Of a stretch of 64,000 nucleotides of DNA, positions 17,514 to 26,451 are shown in pieces (the stretch's first letter is position 1; each line of letters begins with the position of its first letter). The stretch spans positions 3,100,001 through 3,164,000 of the forward strand of contig NZ_CP023315.3 of the NCBI RefSeq assembly GCF_002310375.3, given 5' to 3'. The notes under the pieces were generated by a model. It made no database searches. It was not told the DNA's origin and saw only the letters and a list, made by a program, of their open reading frames with translations. The position numbers and the translations under genes are program-made. Source of the stretch: Caulobacter vibrioides. GTDB taxonomy: Bacteria > Pseudomonadota > Alphaproteobacteria > Caulobacterales > Caulobacteraceae.

Positions 17514-17550
17514 ACAGAAAACGCCGCCCGGGATCGCTCCCGGGCGGCGT
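17514..17550 (-). terminator. Rho-independent terminator of the large TonB receptor
   Basis: A 12-base perfect stem (cgccgcccggga / tcccgggcggcg) with a four-base loop is followed on the minus strand by TTTTCTG. It starts 27 bases after the receptor stop codon. Confidence 0.85.
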
Positions 17551-17576
17551 CTTTGTGTCTAGGCTCAGCCCAGTTC

Positions 17577-20306
17577 TTAGAACTGGATGTTGGCGCCCAC
17601 GAACACCGTGCGACCGCTGGTGGTGAAGTTCCAGAGGCGCTTGGCGCCGGTTTCGCCGAAGCCGTTGTTGAAGCTGTTGACCTGCTCTTCGCGCTCGTCC
17701 GTCAGGTTGATGGCGTCCAGCGACAGGCGGATGCGCGGGGTCAGCTGGTAGAAGGCCGCCGCGTCGACATAGGTGGTGGCGTTGAAGGCGCCGCTGTCGA
17801 TCAGGTAGTCCGAGCGATAGTTGGCCGAGATGCGGCCGCCGTACTTGGCGGTCTCATAGTAGATCGTGGCGTTGGCGTTGACGTCCGAGAGGCCGAAGAT
17901 GTCGGTCTCCTGGTTCTTGCCGTTGACCAGGTTGATCGTCTTGCTGTCGATCAGGGTCAGGTTGGCCACCGCGCCCATGTTCTTGAGCACGCCCGGCAGG
18001 AAGAAGAAGTCGCTCTGGGCCGACAGCTCCAGGCCGGTCAGCTTGGCGTTCCGCAGGTTCACCTGGCGGGTGTAGGAGGCGACATTGGTCGTGGCCGTGA
18101 CGCCCGGATACAGGCCTTCGGCCAGGCCGGTGCTGGCGTAGCTGACATTGGTCGTCGTCTGGCTGGCGATCAGGCCATCGATGTTCTTGTGGAACACGCC
18201 CGCCGTCAGCATGCCGACGCCGCCGAAGTACCATTCGGCCGCCAGGTCGAACTCGTCCGAGGTGTAGGGCTCGAGGTTCGGGTTGCCGGTCGAGACGGTG
18301 ACGGTCGTGCCGTCGACGCTGACCGAGCCGTTCATCGCATAGGCGCCCAGGGCCGGACGGTTGATGTTCTGGGCCGCGGCCAGACGGATCTGGAAGCGGT
18401 CGGAGACCTCCATCACCGCGTTCAGCGACGGCAGCACGCCCGAATAGGTCGTCTTGGCGACCGTCGGGGTGTTGACGCCGCGAACCGCCACGACGCCCGA
18501 CGAGGTCAGCTCGGTTTCATAGCCGCGCAGACCGGTGTTGCCGCGCACCGGGCGACCCAGGAACTCGCCCTTCCAGTCCAGCTGCAGATAGCCGGCCGTG
18601 GTGTCTTCCTCGACCGCGTAGATCGAGCGCGGGGCGCCGAGCGTGCGGGTGACGCCGTACTTGGCCAGCGCCTTGTCCCAGTCGACGATGATCCACGACT
18701 GGTCGTCGTGCTGGGTGAAGACCTTGGTCACGCCGTCCAGACGGTTATCCAGCGTGCCCTTTTCCCAGGCCGTGCGGTTCACGTCGTCGGTGGCTTGCGA
18801 ATAGCCTTCGTTCTTGAAGGCGCGATACGACAGGCCGCCCTTCAGGGTCACGGCGTCGTTGAAGTCATAGGCGCCGTTGAACTCGGCGTTCTTCAGCTCG
18901 GTGGTCTGATAGGTGGCCGAGAAGTCGATCTCGTGGGCGCGGTAGTTGTTCGCGTCGGCGGTGTTCCACTTGTAGGTGTTCTTGCCGCTGTCGCCGCGAT
19001 AGTCGGTGATCAGGCCGCCGAACGCCTCGGTGTAGAACTTGTCCGACACCGGGATGTCGTAGTCCGAGGTCTCCTGGCCGATGTGGCCGTCGAAGCGCAG
19101 CTTGTCGGTCACCTTCCACTCGCCGGTCAGCACCAGCTGGTCGAAGGTGTTCTTGGCCGACTGACGACGGGTCTCGGTGGCGAAGACCGTGTTCTCGACA
19201 TCGGCGTAGATGATCGTGTTGTGCTTGTCGTACTGGATCGAGTTCAGCACCGGCGGGGCGCTGACCAGCGTACCCGAGTGCGGCGTCGCCGCGCCCAGAA
19301 CCGTCGAGCCGACCGTGGCGCGGGTGGCCAGGTGGATCTCGGTGCGGTCGTTGGTGAACTTGCCGTGCAGGGCGTCGAGCGTCAGGGTGACGTTCTCGAC
19401 CGGGCGCCATTGGGCGGCGGCCGTGATGCCCAGGCGCTCCTGGTCCGAACCCCACACCGACAGGCGGTTACCGCGCTGGAAGATCAGTTCGCCGTTGATC
19501 GCCTTGGCGGCGTCGACCGGGTTCAGGTTGACGACGTTGGCGGCCAGGGCGCGCTGGGTGCCGGCGCCGTAGGTGTTGTAGCCCTGCTCTTCGGTCTTGC
19601 GCTTGGAGTAGGCGACCGAGGCCAGGAGGCCGAACTTGTCATCCCAGTTCTTGGCGATCATCGCCGCGCCGCGCGGCTGGGTGTCCTTGGTGGCGCTGTT
19701 GGTGCCGGCCTGCAGCGACAGGGCGCCCTTGGTCCCGGCGTAGTCGAACGGCTTGGCGGTGTAGAGACCCACCGTGCCGGCCATGCCGCCCTCGTCCTGC
19801 TCGGCCGAGAACGACTTGCGCACGTCGACCTTCGAGAACAGGTCCGAGGCGAAGATGTTGAAATCGAAGGCGCGGTCACGCGAGGTCTGGCCGCGGCTGT
19901 CCATCGGCGAGTCGACGTTGCCCAGCACTTCCATGCCGTTCAGTTGGACGCGGGTGAAGTCGGGGCCCAGGCCGCGCAGCGAGACGCGACGGCCTTCGCC
20001 GCCTTCGCGGTTGATGGCCACGCCCGGCAGGCGCTGCAGCGACTCGGCCAGGTTCAGATCGGGGAACTTGGCCATGTCCTCGGCGACGATCACGTCCGAG
20101 ACGATCGCGCTGGTCCGCTTGGCCTCGCGGGCCAGGCCCAGCGACTTACGGAAACCGGTGACAACAACAGCGTCGACTTCGGCTGCGGCGTTGTCGGTGG
20201 CGGCGCCCTGAGCTTGGTCAGCGGCGTGCGCTTGGGCGACGGGCGCCAAGGCGGCCATGACCAGATGGGCCGCGCCCACGAGGAGCGCGATCTTGCTGCG
20301 AGACAT
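17577..20306 (-). CDS. TonB-dependent outer-membrane receptor (large Caulobacter/Xanthomonas type)
   Basis: A 909-residue outer-membrane transporter. It has an N-terminal signal peptide ending near VAQAHA, a TonB-box-like VDAVVVTGFR, and a plug domain with LPGVAINREGGEGRRVSLRG and FTRVQLNG. The long beta-barrel ends in the aromatic residue expected for outer-membrane insertion (VGANIQF). Plug details fit the TIGR01782-type receptors of Caulobacter and Xanthomonas, many of which take up carbohydrates. The substrate is unknown. It is divergent from the PI-PLC-like enzyme at 20516 with a 209-base gap, which hints at a shared phospho-substrate but does not prove it. Confidence 0.93.
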   Translation of the reverse strand: MSRSKIALLVGAAHLVMAALAPVAQAHAADQAQGAATDNAAAEVDAVVVTGFRKSLGLAREAKRTSAIVSDVIVAEDMAKFPDLNLAESLQRLPGVAINREGGEGRRVSLRGLGPDFTRVQLNGMEVLGNVDSPMDSRGQTSRDRAFDFNIFASDLFSKVDVRKSFSAEQDEGGMAGTVGLYTAKPFDYAGTKGALSLQAGTNSATKDTQPRGAAMIAKNWDDKFGLLASVAYSKRKTEEQGYNTYGAGTQRALAANVVNLNPVDAAKAINGELIFQRGNRLSVWGSDQERLGITAAAQWRPVENVTLTLDALHGKFTNDRTEIHLATRATVGSTVLGAATPHSGTLVSAPPVLNSIQYDKHNTIIYADVENTVFATETRRQSAKNTFDQLVLTGEWKVTDKLRFDGHIGQETSDYDIPVSDKFYTEAFGGLITDYRGDSGKNTYKWNTADANNYRAHEIDFSATYQTTELKNAEFNGAYDFNDAVTLKGGLSYRAFKNEGYSQATDDVNRTAWEKGTLDNRLDGVTKVFTQHDDQSWIIVDWDKALAKYGVTRTLGAPRSIYAVEEDTTAGYLQLDWKGEFLGRPVRGNTGLRGYETELTSSGVVAVRGVNTPTVAKTTYSGVLPSLNAVMEVSDRFQIRLAAAQNINRPALGAYAMNGSVSVDGTTVTVSTGNPNLEPYTSDEFDLAAEWYFGGVGMLTAGVFHKNIDGLIASQTTTNVSYASTGLAEGLYPGVTATTNVASYTRQVNLRNAKLTGLELSAQSDFFFLPGVLKNMGAVANLTLIDSKTINLVNGKNQETDIFGLSDVNANATIYYETAKYGGRISANYRSDYLIDSGAFNATTYVDAAAFYQLTPRIRLSLDAINLTDEREEQVNSFNNGFGETGAKRLWNFTTSGRTVFVGANIQF

Positions 20307-20429
20307 TGGAGTACCCCCTTGTACTGACTCGTACTGGTGTCGGCTGGCGGCGATTGGAAGCGCTGCCGACGGTTGGGCCGGCCAATAGGGATCGTCGATG
20401 ACTGTGCCGTCTCAACTCGATCAAGGATT

Positions 20430-20451
20430 GATGACAGCTTTGACAGTCATC
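20430..20451. promoter_or_regulatory. Dyad with CTGTCA half-sites between TonB receptor and PI-PLC genes
   Basis: GATGAC and GTCATC form an inverted repeat around ten bases. On the minus strand the same stretch reads as two CTGTCA words nine bases apart. CTGTCA is the PhoB half-site, but PhoB repeats are normally spaced 11, so this is only a candidate operator in the divergent promoter region. Confidence 0.3.
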
Positions 20452-20515
20452 CACAGCGCGACGTGAAACCGTCATGCGCCTTGGCTAGGCCTAGGCGCTG
20501 TTCTGGAGTCCGCCC

Positions 20516-21640
20516 ATGCTGAACCTGCTCGCCGCCCTCGCCGTCGCCGCCGCGCCCTGCCCCGCCTCGGACGAGAGCCCGGCCTGCGTGCGCCAGCGGA
20601 TCGACGCCCTGCCGATGACCGACCTGATGGTCGTGGGCACGCACAACTCCTACAAGCTGGCCGTGCCGCCCGAGGAGATGGCGGCCATGGTCGCCGCGCG
20701 CGGCCCGGCGGCGCTGGGGATCGACTACAGCCACCGCCCCCTGGCCGAACAACTGGACGCGGGCGCGCGGCAACTGGAGATCGACGTCGTGGCCGATCCG
20801 CAAGGCGGTCTCTTCGCCAAGCCGCTGACAGCGCTGGGCAAGGGCGCGGCCCTGACGCCCGAGTTCGCCGCCGTCATGGCGAAGCCGGGCTTCAAGACCC
20901 TGCACATGCCTGATGTGGATTTCCGCTCATCGTGCCTGACCTTCGTGGCGTGCCTGCGCGAGGTGCGCGCCTGGTCGGACGCCCACCGCGATCACGCGCC
21001 GATCCTGATCATGCTCAACGCCAAGGAAGGCGCGGCGACCATGCCCGGCGGGGTCACGCCCCTGCCCTTCACCGAAGCCCTATTCGACGCCCTGGACACC
21101 GAGATCCGCTTGGTGTTCGGCGAGGACCGCCTGATCACGCCCGACCAGGTGCAGGGCAAGGCCAAGACCCTGCGGGAAGGCGTGCTGGCCGGTGGATGGC
21201 CCAAGCTCGCGGCGGCGCGCGGCAAGGTGTTCTTCGCCCTGGATGAGAACCCCGCCAAGGTGGCGATCTATCGCGGCCAGCGCGCCTCGCTGGAAGGCCG
21301 GGCCATGTTCATCAACACCGACGAGGCCTCGCCCGCCGCCGCCTATCTGACCCTCAATGACCCGATCGCCCAGAAGGAGCGCATCGCCGCGGCGGTGAAG
21401 GCCGGCTTCATCGTCCGCACCCGCGCCGACGCCGACACGCGCGCGGCCCGGGTCAATGACACCCGACAGCGCGACGCGGCCCTGACCAGCGGCGCGCAGT
21501 ACGTCTCGACCGACTACATGTGGGCCGACCCGCGCTTTGCCGGCGGCTACACGGTGCGCCTGCCGGGGAACAAGGTCGCGGTCTGCAATCCGGTGCGCCA
21601 GCCGACCGGTTGCGGCGGGCGGGACCTGGAGGGGCGGTAG
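20516..21640 (+). CDS. Secreted PI-PLC-like phosphodiesterase (PI-PLC-C1 type)
   Basis: A 374-residue protein with a signal peptide (hydrophobic residues 2-13) and a phosphatidylinositol-phospholipase-C-like TIM barrel. Key residues are visible: His43 in VVGTHNSYKL, Glu88 and Asp90 in LEIDVV, and His130 in TLHMPDVDF. This matches Ca2+-dependent PI-PLC-C1 proteins rather than the GPI-cleaving subfamily. It would hydrolyse phosphodiester bonds of inositol lipids or related molecules outside the inner membrane; the substrate is not established. It is divergent from a large TonB receptor. Confidence 0.85.
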   Translation: MLNLLAALAVAAAPCPASDESPACVRQRIDALPMTDLMVVGTHNSYKLAVPPEEMAAMVAARGPAALGIDYSHRPLAEQLDAGARQLEIDVVADPQGGLFAKPLTALGKGAALTPEFAAVMAKPGFKTLHMPDVDFRSSCLTFVACLREVRAWSDAHRDHAPILIMLNAKEGAATMPGGVTPLPFTEALFDALDTEIRLVFGEDRLITPDQVQGKAKTLREGVLAGGWPKLAAARGKVFFALDENPAKVAIYRGQRASLEGRAMFINTDEASPAAAYLTLNDPIAQKERIAAAVKAGFIVRTRADADTRAARVNDTRQRDAALTSGAQYVSTDYMWADPRFAGGYTVRLPGNKVAVCNPVRQPTGCGGRDLEGR

Positions 21641-21675
21641 GGGTCCGCTCTCAATCCACCGACATCACCTTCTCT

Positions 21676-21787
21676 TGTCATCCCGGCCGGAAGACCGCGT
21701 AGCGGGCTGCAGCGCCGGGACCCAGGGGCGACCGCACTGCGCCGGCCCCTGGGTCCCGGATAGCCTCTGCGAGGCTTCCGGGATGAC
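21676..21787. repeat. Nested palindrome (tgtcatcccgg family), copy 3
   Basis: It has tgtcatcccgg at the left, ttccgggatgac at the right, and the inner gggacccaggggc / gcccctgggtccc pair. It fills the convergent gap between the PI-PLC gene and the small membrane protein gene. Confidence 0.9.
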
Positions 21788-21822
21788 GAGGGATTTTTCT
21801 TCGCGGTATGGGGTAAGGCGTC

Positions 21823-22005
21823 CTAACGCCGCCGCGCGGCCAGGGCCCAGATGGTCGCGAGCACGGAAACGCCCAGCGTCAGCGCCCCGACCAAGTCCCA
21901 TAGACCATCGCCCAGGAGGGCGGCGATCAGGCCAAACAGGCTGAAGGCGGCGATGACCGTCGGCGCGCGGAACACCTGCCAGAGGGAGAGATGATGCCCC
22001 CTCAT
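21823..22005 (-). CDS. Small two-helix membrane protein of the iron-uptake operon
   Basis: A 60-residue protein with two hydrophobic segments (about residues 14-32 and 35-56) ending in AARRR. The start MRGHHLSLWQ overlaps the stop of the PepSY gene as ATGA, which fixes it. Small proteins of this kind often end operons of a TonB receptor and a PepSY membrane protein; their role is unknown. No recognised domain. Confidence 0.75.
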   Translation of the reverse strand: MRGHHLSLWQVFRAPTVIAAFSLFGLIAALLGDGLWDLVGALTLGVSVLATIWALAARRR

Positions 22006-23090
22006 CGCGCCGCCTTCCGCTTGGCCAGCCACAGATAGAGCCCCGAGGCCAGGATCACGATCGTGGCGATGTCGAGAAGCGCCCACAGGATCTTCAGGCC
22101 CATGCCGCCGTAGTCGCCAAAGTGCAGCGGCTGCGACAGGGTCAGGGTCTTCACATACCAGGGCGTCGGCGCGATCGCGGCCAGCTCGCCGGTGCGCGCA
22201 TCGATCAGGGCGGGCGTGGTCAGGTGCGTGGTCAGCGGCGTCTTGCCGTGGAAGAACACCGCATAGTGGTGGTCGGTCGAATAGTCCGAGCCTGGGAAGG
22301 CGACGAACTGCAGGTCCTTGTCCGGCAGCGCCTGCTTCGCCTTATCGACGGCCGCCTGCAGCGAGCTGCGCTGACCCGGCGCGACGGGGCTGTCATAGGC
22401 CTGCGTCAGCTCCTTGAGGGCCGTGTTCTTCCAGTAGCCGACGATCGGCGTGGCCAGGGTGTTGACGACGCCGGTGGCGCCGACCACCAGCACCCAGGCC
22501 GCCGTCACCGCGCCAAGAAGATTGTGATAGTCCAGCCAGCGGGTGCGCGCCCGCTTGCTGGCCCGCACCGTGCCGAACGGCAACCGGCGCATGAAGGGCG
22601 CATAGAGCACCACGCCCGAAACGAGGGCCACGATCAGCAGCAGCCCCATGGCGCCCAGGAACAGCATCCCCGCCAGGCCCAGGAACATGTCGGTGTGCAG
22701 CTGGAGCAGGAACTCCATCACCGGATGCCCCGCCACCGGCGGCGCGGGATCGCCGCTGGTCTGGTCGATGGGCTGGAAGCTGTAGACCCCCGCCTTGCCG
22801 CCCGGCTGGACGCTGGTGACGTTCACCACCGGCCGGTCTTCATCGAAGCTCATATAGGCCGGAACCTCGCCCGGCTTGCGGGCGAGGGCGGTGTCCAGCA
22901 CCTGGTCGAGGGTCAGCTTGGGGCCGTTCGGACGCGCGGGCGTCCAGGCCTCCTCCAACAGGACATGCTCGATCTCGTGGCTGAACACGAGCGGCAGCCC
23001 CGTGACGCACAGCATCAGCAGGAAAGCGGTCGAGACCAGGCTCGACCACTTGTGAACCCACGACCAGGTGCGGAGCGTCCGGGCCTTCAT
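22002..23090 (-). CDS. PepSY-associated transmembrane protein (possible siderophore/ferric reductase)
   Basis: A 362-residue inner-membrane protein with the PepSY-TM layout: a first helix after RTWSWVHKWSSLVS, a periplasmic PepSY-like region, a cluster of helices, and a last helix near the C-terminus. Conserved histidines flank the helices (WVHKWSS, QLHTD, WLDYHNLLG), typical of heme-binding members thought to reduce ferric siderophores. The start MKARTLRTWSW is 5 bases after the TonB receptor stop. The operon partners and the Fur-like box upstream support an iron role. Confidence 0.88.
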   Translation of the reverse strand: MKARTLRTWSWVHKWSSLVSTAFLLMLCVTGLPLVFSHEIEHVLLEEAWTPARPNGPKLTLDQVLDTALARKPGEVPAYMSFDEDRPVVNVTSVQPGGKAGVYSFQPIDQTSGDPAPPVAGHPVMEFLLQLHTDMFLGLAGMLFLGAMGLLLIVALVSGVVLYAPFMRRLPFGTVRASKRARTRWLDYHNLLGAVTAAWVLVVGATGVVNTLATPIVGYWKNTALKELTQAYDSPVAPGQRSSLQAAVDKAKQALPDKDLQFVAFPGSDYSTDHHYAVFFHGKTPLTTHLTTPALIDARTGELAAIAPTPWYVKTLTLSQPLHFGDYGGMGLKILWALLDIATIVILASGLYLWLAKRKAAR

Positions 23091-23095
23091 CGGCG

Positions 23096-25261
23096 CTAGA
23101 AGTCCGTGCTGATCGACAGGCGCAGGGTGCGCGGCGCGCCCAGCGTCAGGTAGTTGGCGCCCGGATAGCCGCCAACCGCCACCCACTGGTTCCGATCGGC
23201 CAGGTTCTCGACGCGGGCCCGCAGGGTGACCGCCTTGCCGCCGGCCTCGAAGGCGTAGCGCGCGCCGAGGTCAAAGCGCGTCCAGGCGTCCAGCGACACG
23301 GTGTTGGCGGTGTTGGCCTGCTGCGAACCGGTGTGGACCATGCGGCCCTCCAGGGTCAGGCCCTCGAGCGTGGCGATGTCCCACTCCAGGTTCAGATTGG
23401 CCTGGAACTCCGGCACGCCGATCGGGGTCTTGCCCTGCAGCGTGGCCGACAGGGCGCGGTTGATCTGGGCGTCCAGCCAGGTGGCGCCGCCCAGCAGGCG
23501 CAGGCCGGGAGCCGGCTGGCCGAAGACGGTCAGTTCGACGCCCTGGTTCTCCTGCTGGCCGCCGGCGGTGTAGCGACGGCTGGCGGCTTCGAAGTACTCG
23601 GCCGGCTGGGTGGTGCGGAACAGGCTGATCGCGCCGCCGAACGTGCCGGCGTCGTACTTGGCGCCGATCTCGGTCTGCTCGCCGCGGAACGGCGACAGGA
23701 TCTCGCCGACATTGGCCACGGCCACGCCATTGACCTGGGCCGGGGCGATCTTCCCGGGGACCAGGGCCTCGGCGTAGTTGGCGTACAGCGAGATCTTGTC
23801 GCTGGGTTTGAACACCGCCGCCAGGGCCGGGGTGGTGGCGTCGCCGTCATAGACGCCGTTCTGGGCGCCGGTGTTGTAGTCGTACGAGCGGGTCTGGATG
23901 TCCTGATAGCGGACGCCCACCGTGACCAGCAGGCGCTCATTCAGGAACGACAGGGTGTCAGCCACCGCGACGCTGCGGTTCTTGACGCGCTCGGTGACAT
24001 TGGGGTCGCTCTTGGAGCCGCCCACGAAGAAGTTCGGGTTCGGCGCGGCGACGGCCACCGGGTTGTAGAGGTTGCTGGCGAAACCGGCGAAGTTCGAGAA
24101 GGCGTAGGCGTTCTTGGACTTCAGGTTCACCTGGGCGACCGAGGCGACCAGCGCGTGGCCGACAGCGCCCGTGGTGAACTTGGCGCGCAGGCCCGCGTCC
24201 GTAGACAGGATCGAGTCCTTGCGGACGTTGTCGAAGCGGTAGGCGCTCAGCGTCCCGTCAGCCAGGGCCGTCGGGTTGGCCAGAACGTTGTCTTCCTTGC
24301 CCTGGCGACCGCCCAGGGCGGCCCAGGCGCTGACCGTGTCGGTCAGGTCGAACTCGCCGCGCGCCGCGCCGAACAGCTGGCGCTCGTCGGTGTGGGTCCA
24401 GGGCTGGGCGAAGTTCTTGTCGGCCGACGGGGCCTTGGGGATGGCGCCGGCCGGGGTGACGGTCGGACGCGCGCCCTCGATGCGGTGATCCTGCCAGCCG
24501 AGATCCGCCGAGAAGCGGGCGCGGTCGCCGCGACGATCGAGGCCCAGGCCCAGCACCGTCAGGTCGCGCTTTTCGCCGTCGACGGCCGTCTCGCCGCCGC
24601 GCAGGCCAAGGTTCACCCGCGCGCCATAGGCGTCGTTCTGGCCAAAGCGACGGGCGATGTCGGCCGAGCCATAGACTTGCTCGCCGCCGTCCCAACCGGC
24701 GGTGAAACGGGTCAGGGGCGCGGTCGGGGCGCGCTTAGGCATGAGGTTGAACGCGCCGCCGACGCCGCTGCCGCCGGGGGCTGCGCCGTTCAGGAAGGCG
24801 TTGGCGCCGCGGAACACGTCGACCCGCTCGATCAGCTCGGCCGCCACGAACTGGCGCGGCAGCACGCCGTAGAGACCGTTATAGGTCATGTCGTCGGAAT
24901 AGACCGGGAAGCCGCGAACGACGTACAGCTCCTGGAAGTTGCCAAAGCCCTTGGTCACGCGGACGGTCGGGTCGTTCTGCAGCACGTCGGCCACGCTGCG
25001 GGCCTGCTGGTTGCGGATCAGGGCTTCGGTGTAGCTGGTGACGGCGAACGGCGTGTCCATCGTGTCCAGCGCGCCCAGGAGGCCAACGCGCGCGCCCTTG
25101 GCGACCTGGTCGCCGGCATAGGCGGGCGGCAGACGCACCTGCGAGCCGGTGATGACCACCTCGTCGACGCGGGTCGTATCAGCCTGCTGGGCCAGGGCGG
25201 GACTGGCCAGAGCGCCGCTGATCAGTGCAGACGACAGCAGAAGGGCGAGACGAGACGACAT
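23096..25261 (-). CDS. TonB-dependent siderophore receptor
   Basis: A 721-residue outer-membrane receptor with signal peptide (MSSRLALLLSSALISGALA, cleavage near ALAQ), a TonB-box-like VDEVVITGSQ and a plug containing VLQNDPTVRVTKGFG and ELYVVRGF. The RVDVFRGANAFLNGAAPGGSGVGGAFNLMPKR segment is typical of ferric-siderophore receptors of the FhuE/FcuA kind. The barrel ends in a terminal Phe (SISTDF). The start MSSRLALLL lies 15 bases downstream of a Fur-like palindrome. First gene of an operon with the PepSY protein and the small membrane protein. Confidence 0.93.
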   Translation of the reverse strand: MSSRLALLLSSALISGALASPALAQQADTTRVDEVVITGSQVRLPPAYAGDQVAKGARVGLLGALDTMDTPFAVTSYTEALIRNQQARSVADVLQNDPTVRVTKGFGNFQELYVVRGFPVYSDDMTYNGLYGVLPRQFVAAELIERVDVFRGANAFLNGAAPGGSGVGGAFNLMPKRAPTAPLTRFTAGWDGGEQVYGSADIARRFGQNDAYGARVNLGLRGGETAVDGEKRDLTVLGLGLDRRGDRARFSADLGWQDHRIEGARPTVTPAGAIPKAPSADKNFAQPWTHTDERQLFGAARGEFDLTDTVSAWAALGGRQGKEDNVLANPTALADGTLSAYRFDNVRKDSILSTDAGLRAKFTTGAVGHALVASVAQVNLKSKNAYAFSNFAGFASNLYNPVAVAAPNPNFFVGGSKSDPNVTERVKNRSVAVADTLSFLNERLLVTVGVRYQDIQTRSYDYNTGAQNGVYDGDATTPALAAVFKPSDKISLYANYAEALVPGKIAPAQVNGVAVANVGEILSPFRGEQTEIGAKYDAGTFGGAISLFRTTQPAEYFEAASRRYTAGGQQENQGVELTVFGQPAPGLRLLGGATWLDAQINRALSATLQGKTPIGVPEFQANLNLEWDIATLEGLTLEGRMVHTGSQQANTANTVSLDAWTRFDLGARYAFEAGGKAVTLRARVENLADRNQWVAVGGYPGANYLTLGAPRTLRLSISTDF

Positions 25262-25275
25262 GGAACGATCCTGAT

Positions 25276-25294
25276 AATGCGAGTGCGTCGCAAT
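25276..25294 (-). promoter_or_regulatory. Candidate Fur box of the siderophore receptor operon
   Basis: On the minus strand ATTGCGA-N5-TCGCATT is a 7-base inverted repeat with one mismatch, matching the ATTGCGA-x5-TCGCAAT style of Caulobacter Fur sites as I recall it. It lies 14 bases before the start codon, so Fur-iron binding would block expression. Confidence 0.55.
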
Positions 25295-25352
25295 ATCTGG
25301 CCTTCCGTTGCGTTTCAACTTTTTCCTCCCCGGGATGAGGGAGGCTCGCACC

Positions 25353-25473
25353 TTTCCCTCTCCCCTTGCGGGAGAGGGTGGCCGCCGAAGGCGGTCGGGT
25401 GAGGGGTCGCACGGCCATGCCGAGAAACCCCTCATCCGGCCCTTCGGGCCACCTTCTCCCGCAGGGGGAGAAG
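25353..25473. repeat. G/C-tract intergenic palindrome, type C, copy 1
   Basis: Nested inverted repeats: ccctctccccttgcgggagagggtgg at one end, cgggccaccttctcccgcagggggag at the other, and ggtgagggg / cccctcatcc within. It lies between ilvE and the receptor operon and is related in style, not in exact sequence, to the type A and B elements. Confidence 0.75.
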
Positions 25474-25480
25474 GATGAAC

Positions 25481-26371
25481 TCAGGCCGTCGCCATCGCCT
25501 CGCCGCGCACCAGGGCGGCGTAGGTGTCCATCAGATCGAGCGACAGCTTGGCGGGCGTGAACTTGAACTCGCCCACTTCCGAGACCGGGGTGACCTCGGC
25601 GGCGGTGCCGACGATGAAGCACTCGGTGAAGGTGGCCAGCTCTTCCTTCTCGATGTGGCGCTCGACCACCTCGATCCCCTTGCCCTTGGCGATGTCGATC
25701 ACCGTGCGACGGGTGATGCCGTCCAGGAAGCAGTCGGGCTTGGGGGTGTGCAGCACGCCGTCCTTGACGAAGAACACGTTGGCGCCGGTCGCCTCGGCGA
25801 CATAGCCGCGATAGTCCAGCATCATCGCGTCGGCGTAGCCGTCCTTCTCGGCGGCGTGCTTGGAGATGGTGCAGATCATGTAAAGGCCGGCGGCCTTGGC
25901 GGCGATCGGGGCGGTCTTGGGGTCGGGACGCTGGTACTTGGCCCAGGTCAGGCGGATGCCCTTGGCCTTGGTGGCCGGATCGAAGTAGCTGGGCCACTCC
26001 CAGACGGCGATCGCCACGTGGATCTTGGAGTGTTGCGCCGAAACACCGATCATTTCGCTGCCGCGCCAGGCGATCGGACGCACATAGCAGTCCTTCAGGC
26101 CGTTCTTCGCCGCCGTCGCCTTGCAGGCCTCGTCGATCTCGGCCACCGTGTAGGGGATCTCAAAATCGAGGATCTCGGCCGACTTGAACAGGCGCTCGGT
26201 ATGCTCGGTCAGTTTGAAGATTTCGCCGCCATACATGCGCTCGCCTTCGAACACCGACGACGCGTAGTGGAGGCCATGGGTCAAAACATGCACCTTCGCC
26301 TCGCGCCAGGGCACAAATTGCCCGTCAAGCCAGATCCAACCGTCACGATCGTCGAAGGGAACCAGAGACAT
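25481..26371 (-). CDS. ilvE: Branched-chain amino acid aminotransferase
   Basis: A 296-residue class IV PLP aminotransferase catalysing the last step of leucine, isoleucine and valine synthesis. The Schiff-base lysine is Lys159 in PIAAKAAGLY, the same number as in E. coli IlvE. The PLP-binding Glu193 is in YVAEATGANVFFV, and the GLHYASSVFEGERMY substrate loop is intact. The start MSLVPFDDRDGW matches alphaproteobacterial IlvE. It is divergent from the MarR gene across 80 bases. Confidence 0.95.
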   Translation of the reverse strand: MSLVPFDDRDGWIWLDGQFVPWREAKVHVLTHGLHYASSVFEGERMYGGEIFKLTEHTERLFKSAEILDFEIPYTVAEIDEACKATAAKNGLKDCYVRPIAWRGSEMIGVSAQHSKIHVAIAVWEWPSYFDPATKAKGIRLTWAKYQRPDPKTAPIAAKAAGLYMICTISKHAAEKDGYADAMMLDYRGYVAEATGANVFFVKDGVLHTPKPDCFLDGITRRTVIDIAKGKGIEVVERHIEKEELATFTECFIVGTAAEVTPVSEVGEFKFTPAKLSLDLMDTYAALVRGEAMATA

Positions 26372-26451
26372 CGGCCCAAGACCTCCTTATTGGGAACGCG
26401 GTTCTTAGACGCCCCGTGGGGGGATGCGTCAAATAAAATGGACTCCGCACG

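Noticed and set aside
17553..20327. Very long open frame antisense to the TonB receptor (over 900 codons)
   Set aside because: Its translation is low-complexity (Gly, Arg, Val, Asp, His-rich), with no family motifs, and mirrors the codon bias of the true gene on the other strand. Such shadows are normal at this GC content.
20430..20451. A definite Pho box
   Set aside because: The two CTGTCA words are 9 rather than 11 bases apart, so it is kept only as a low-confidence operator candidate.
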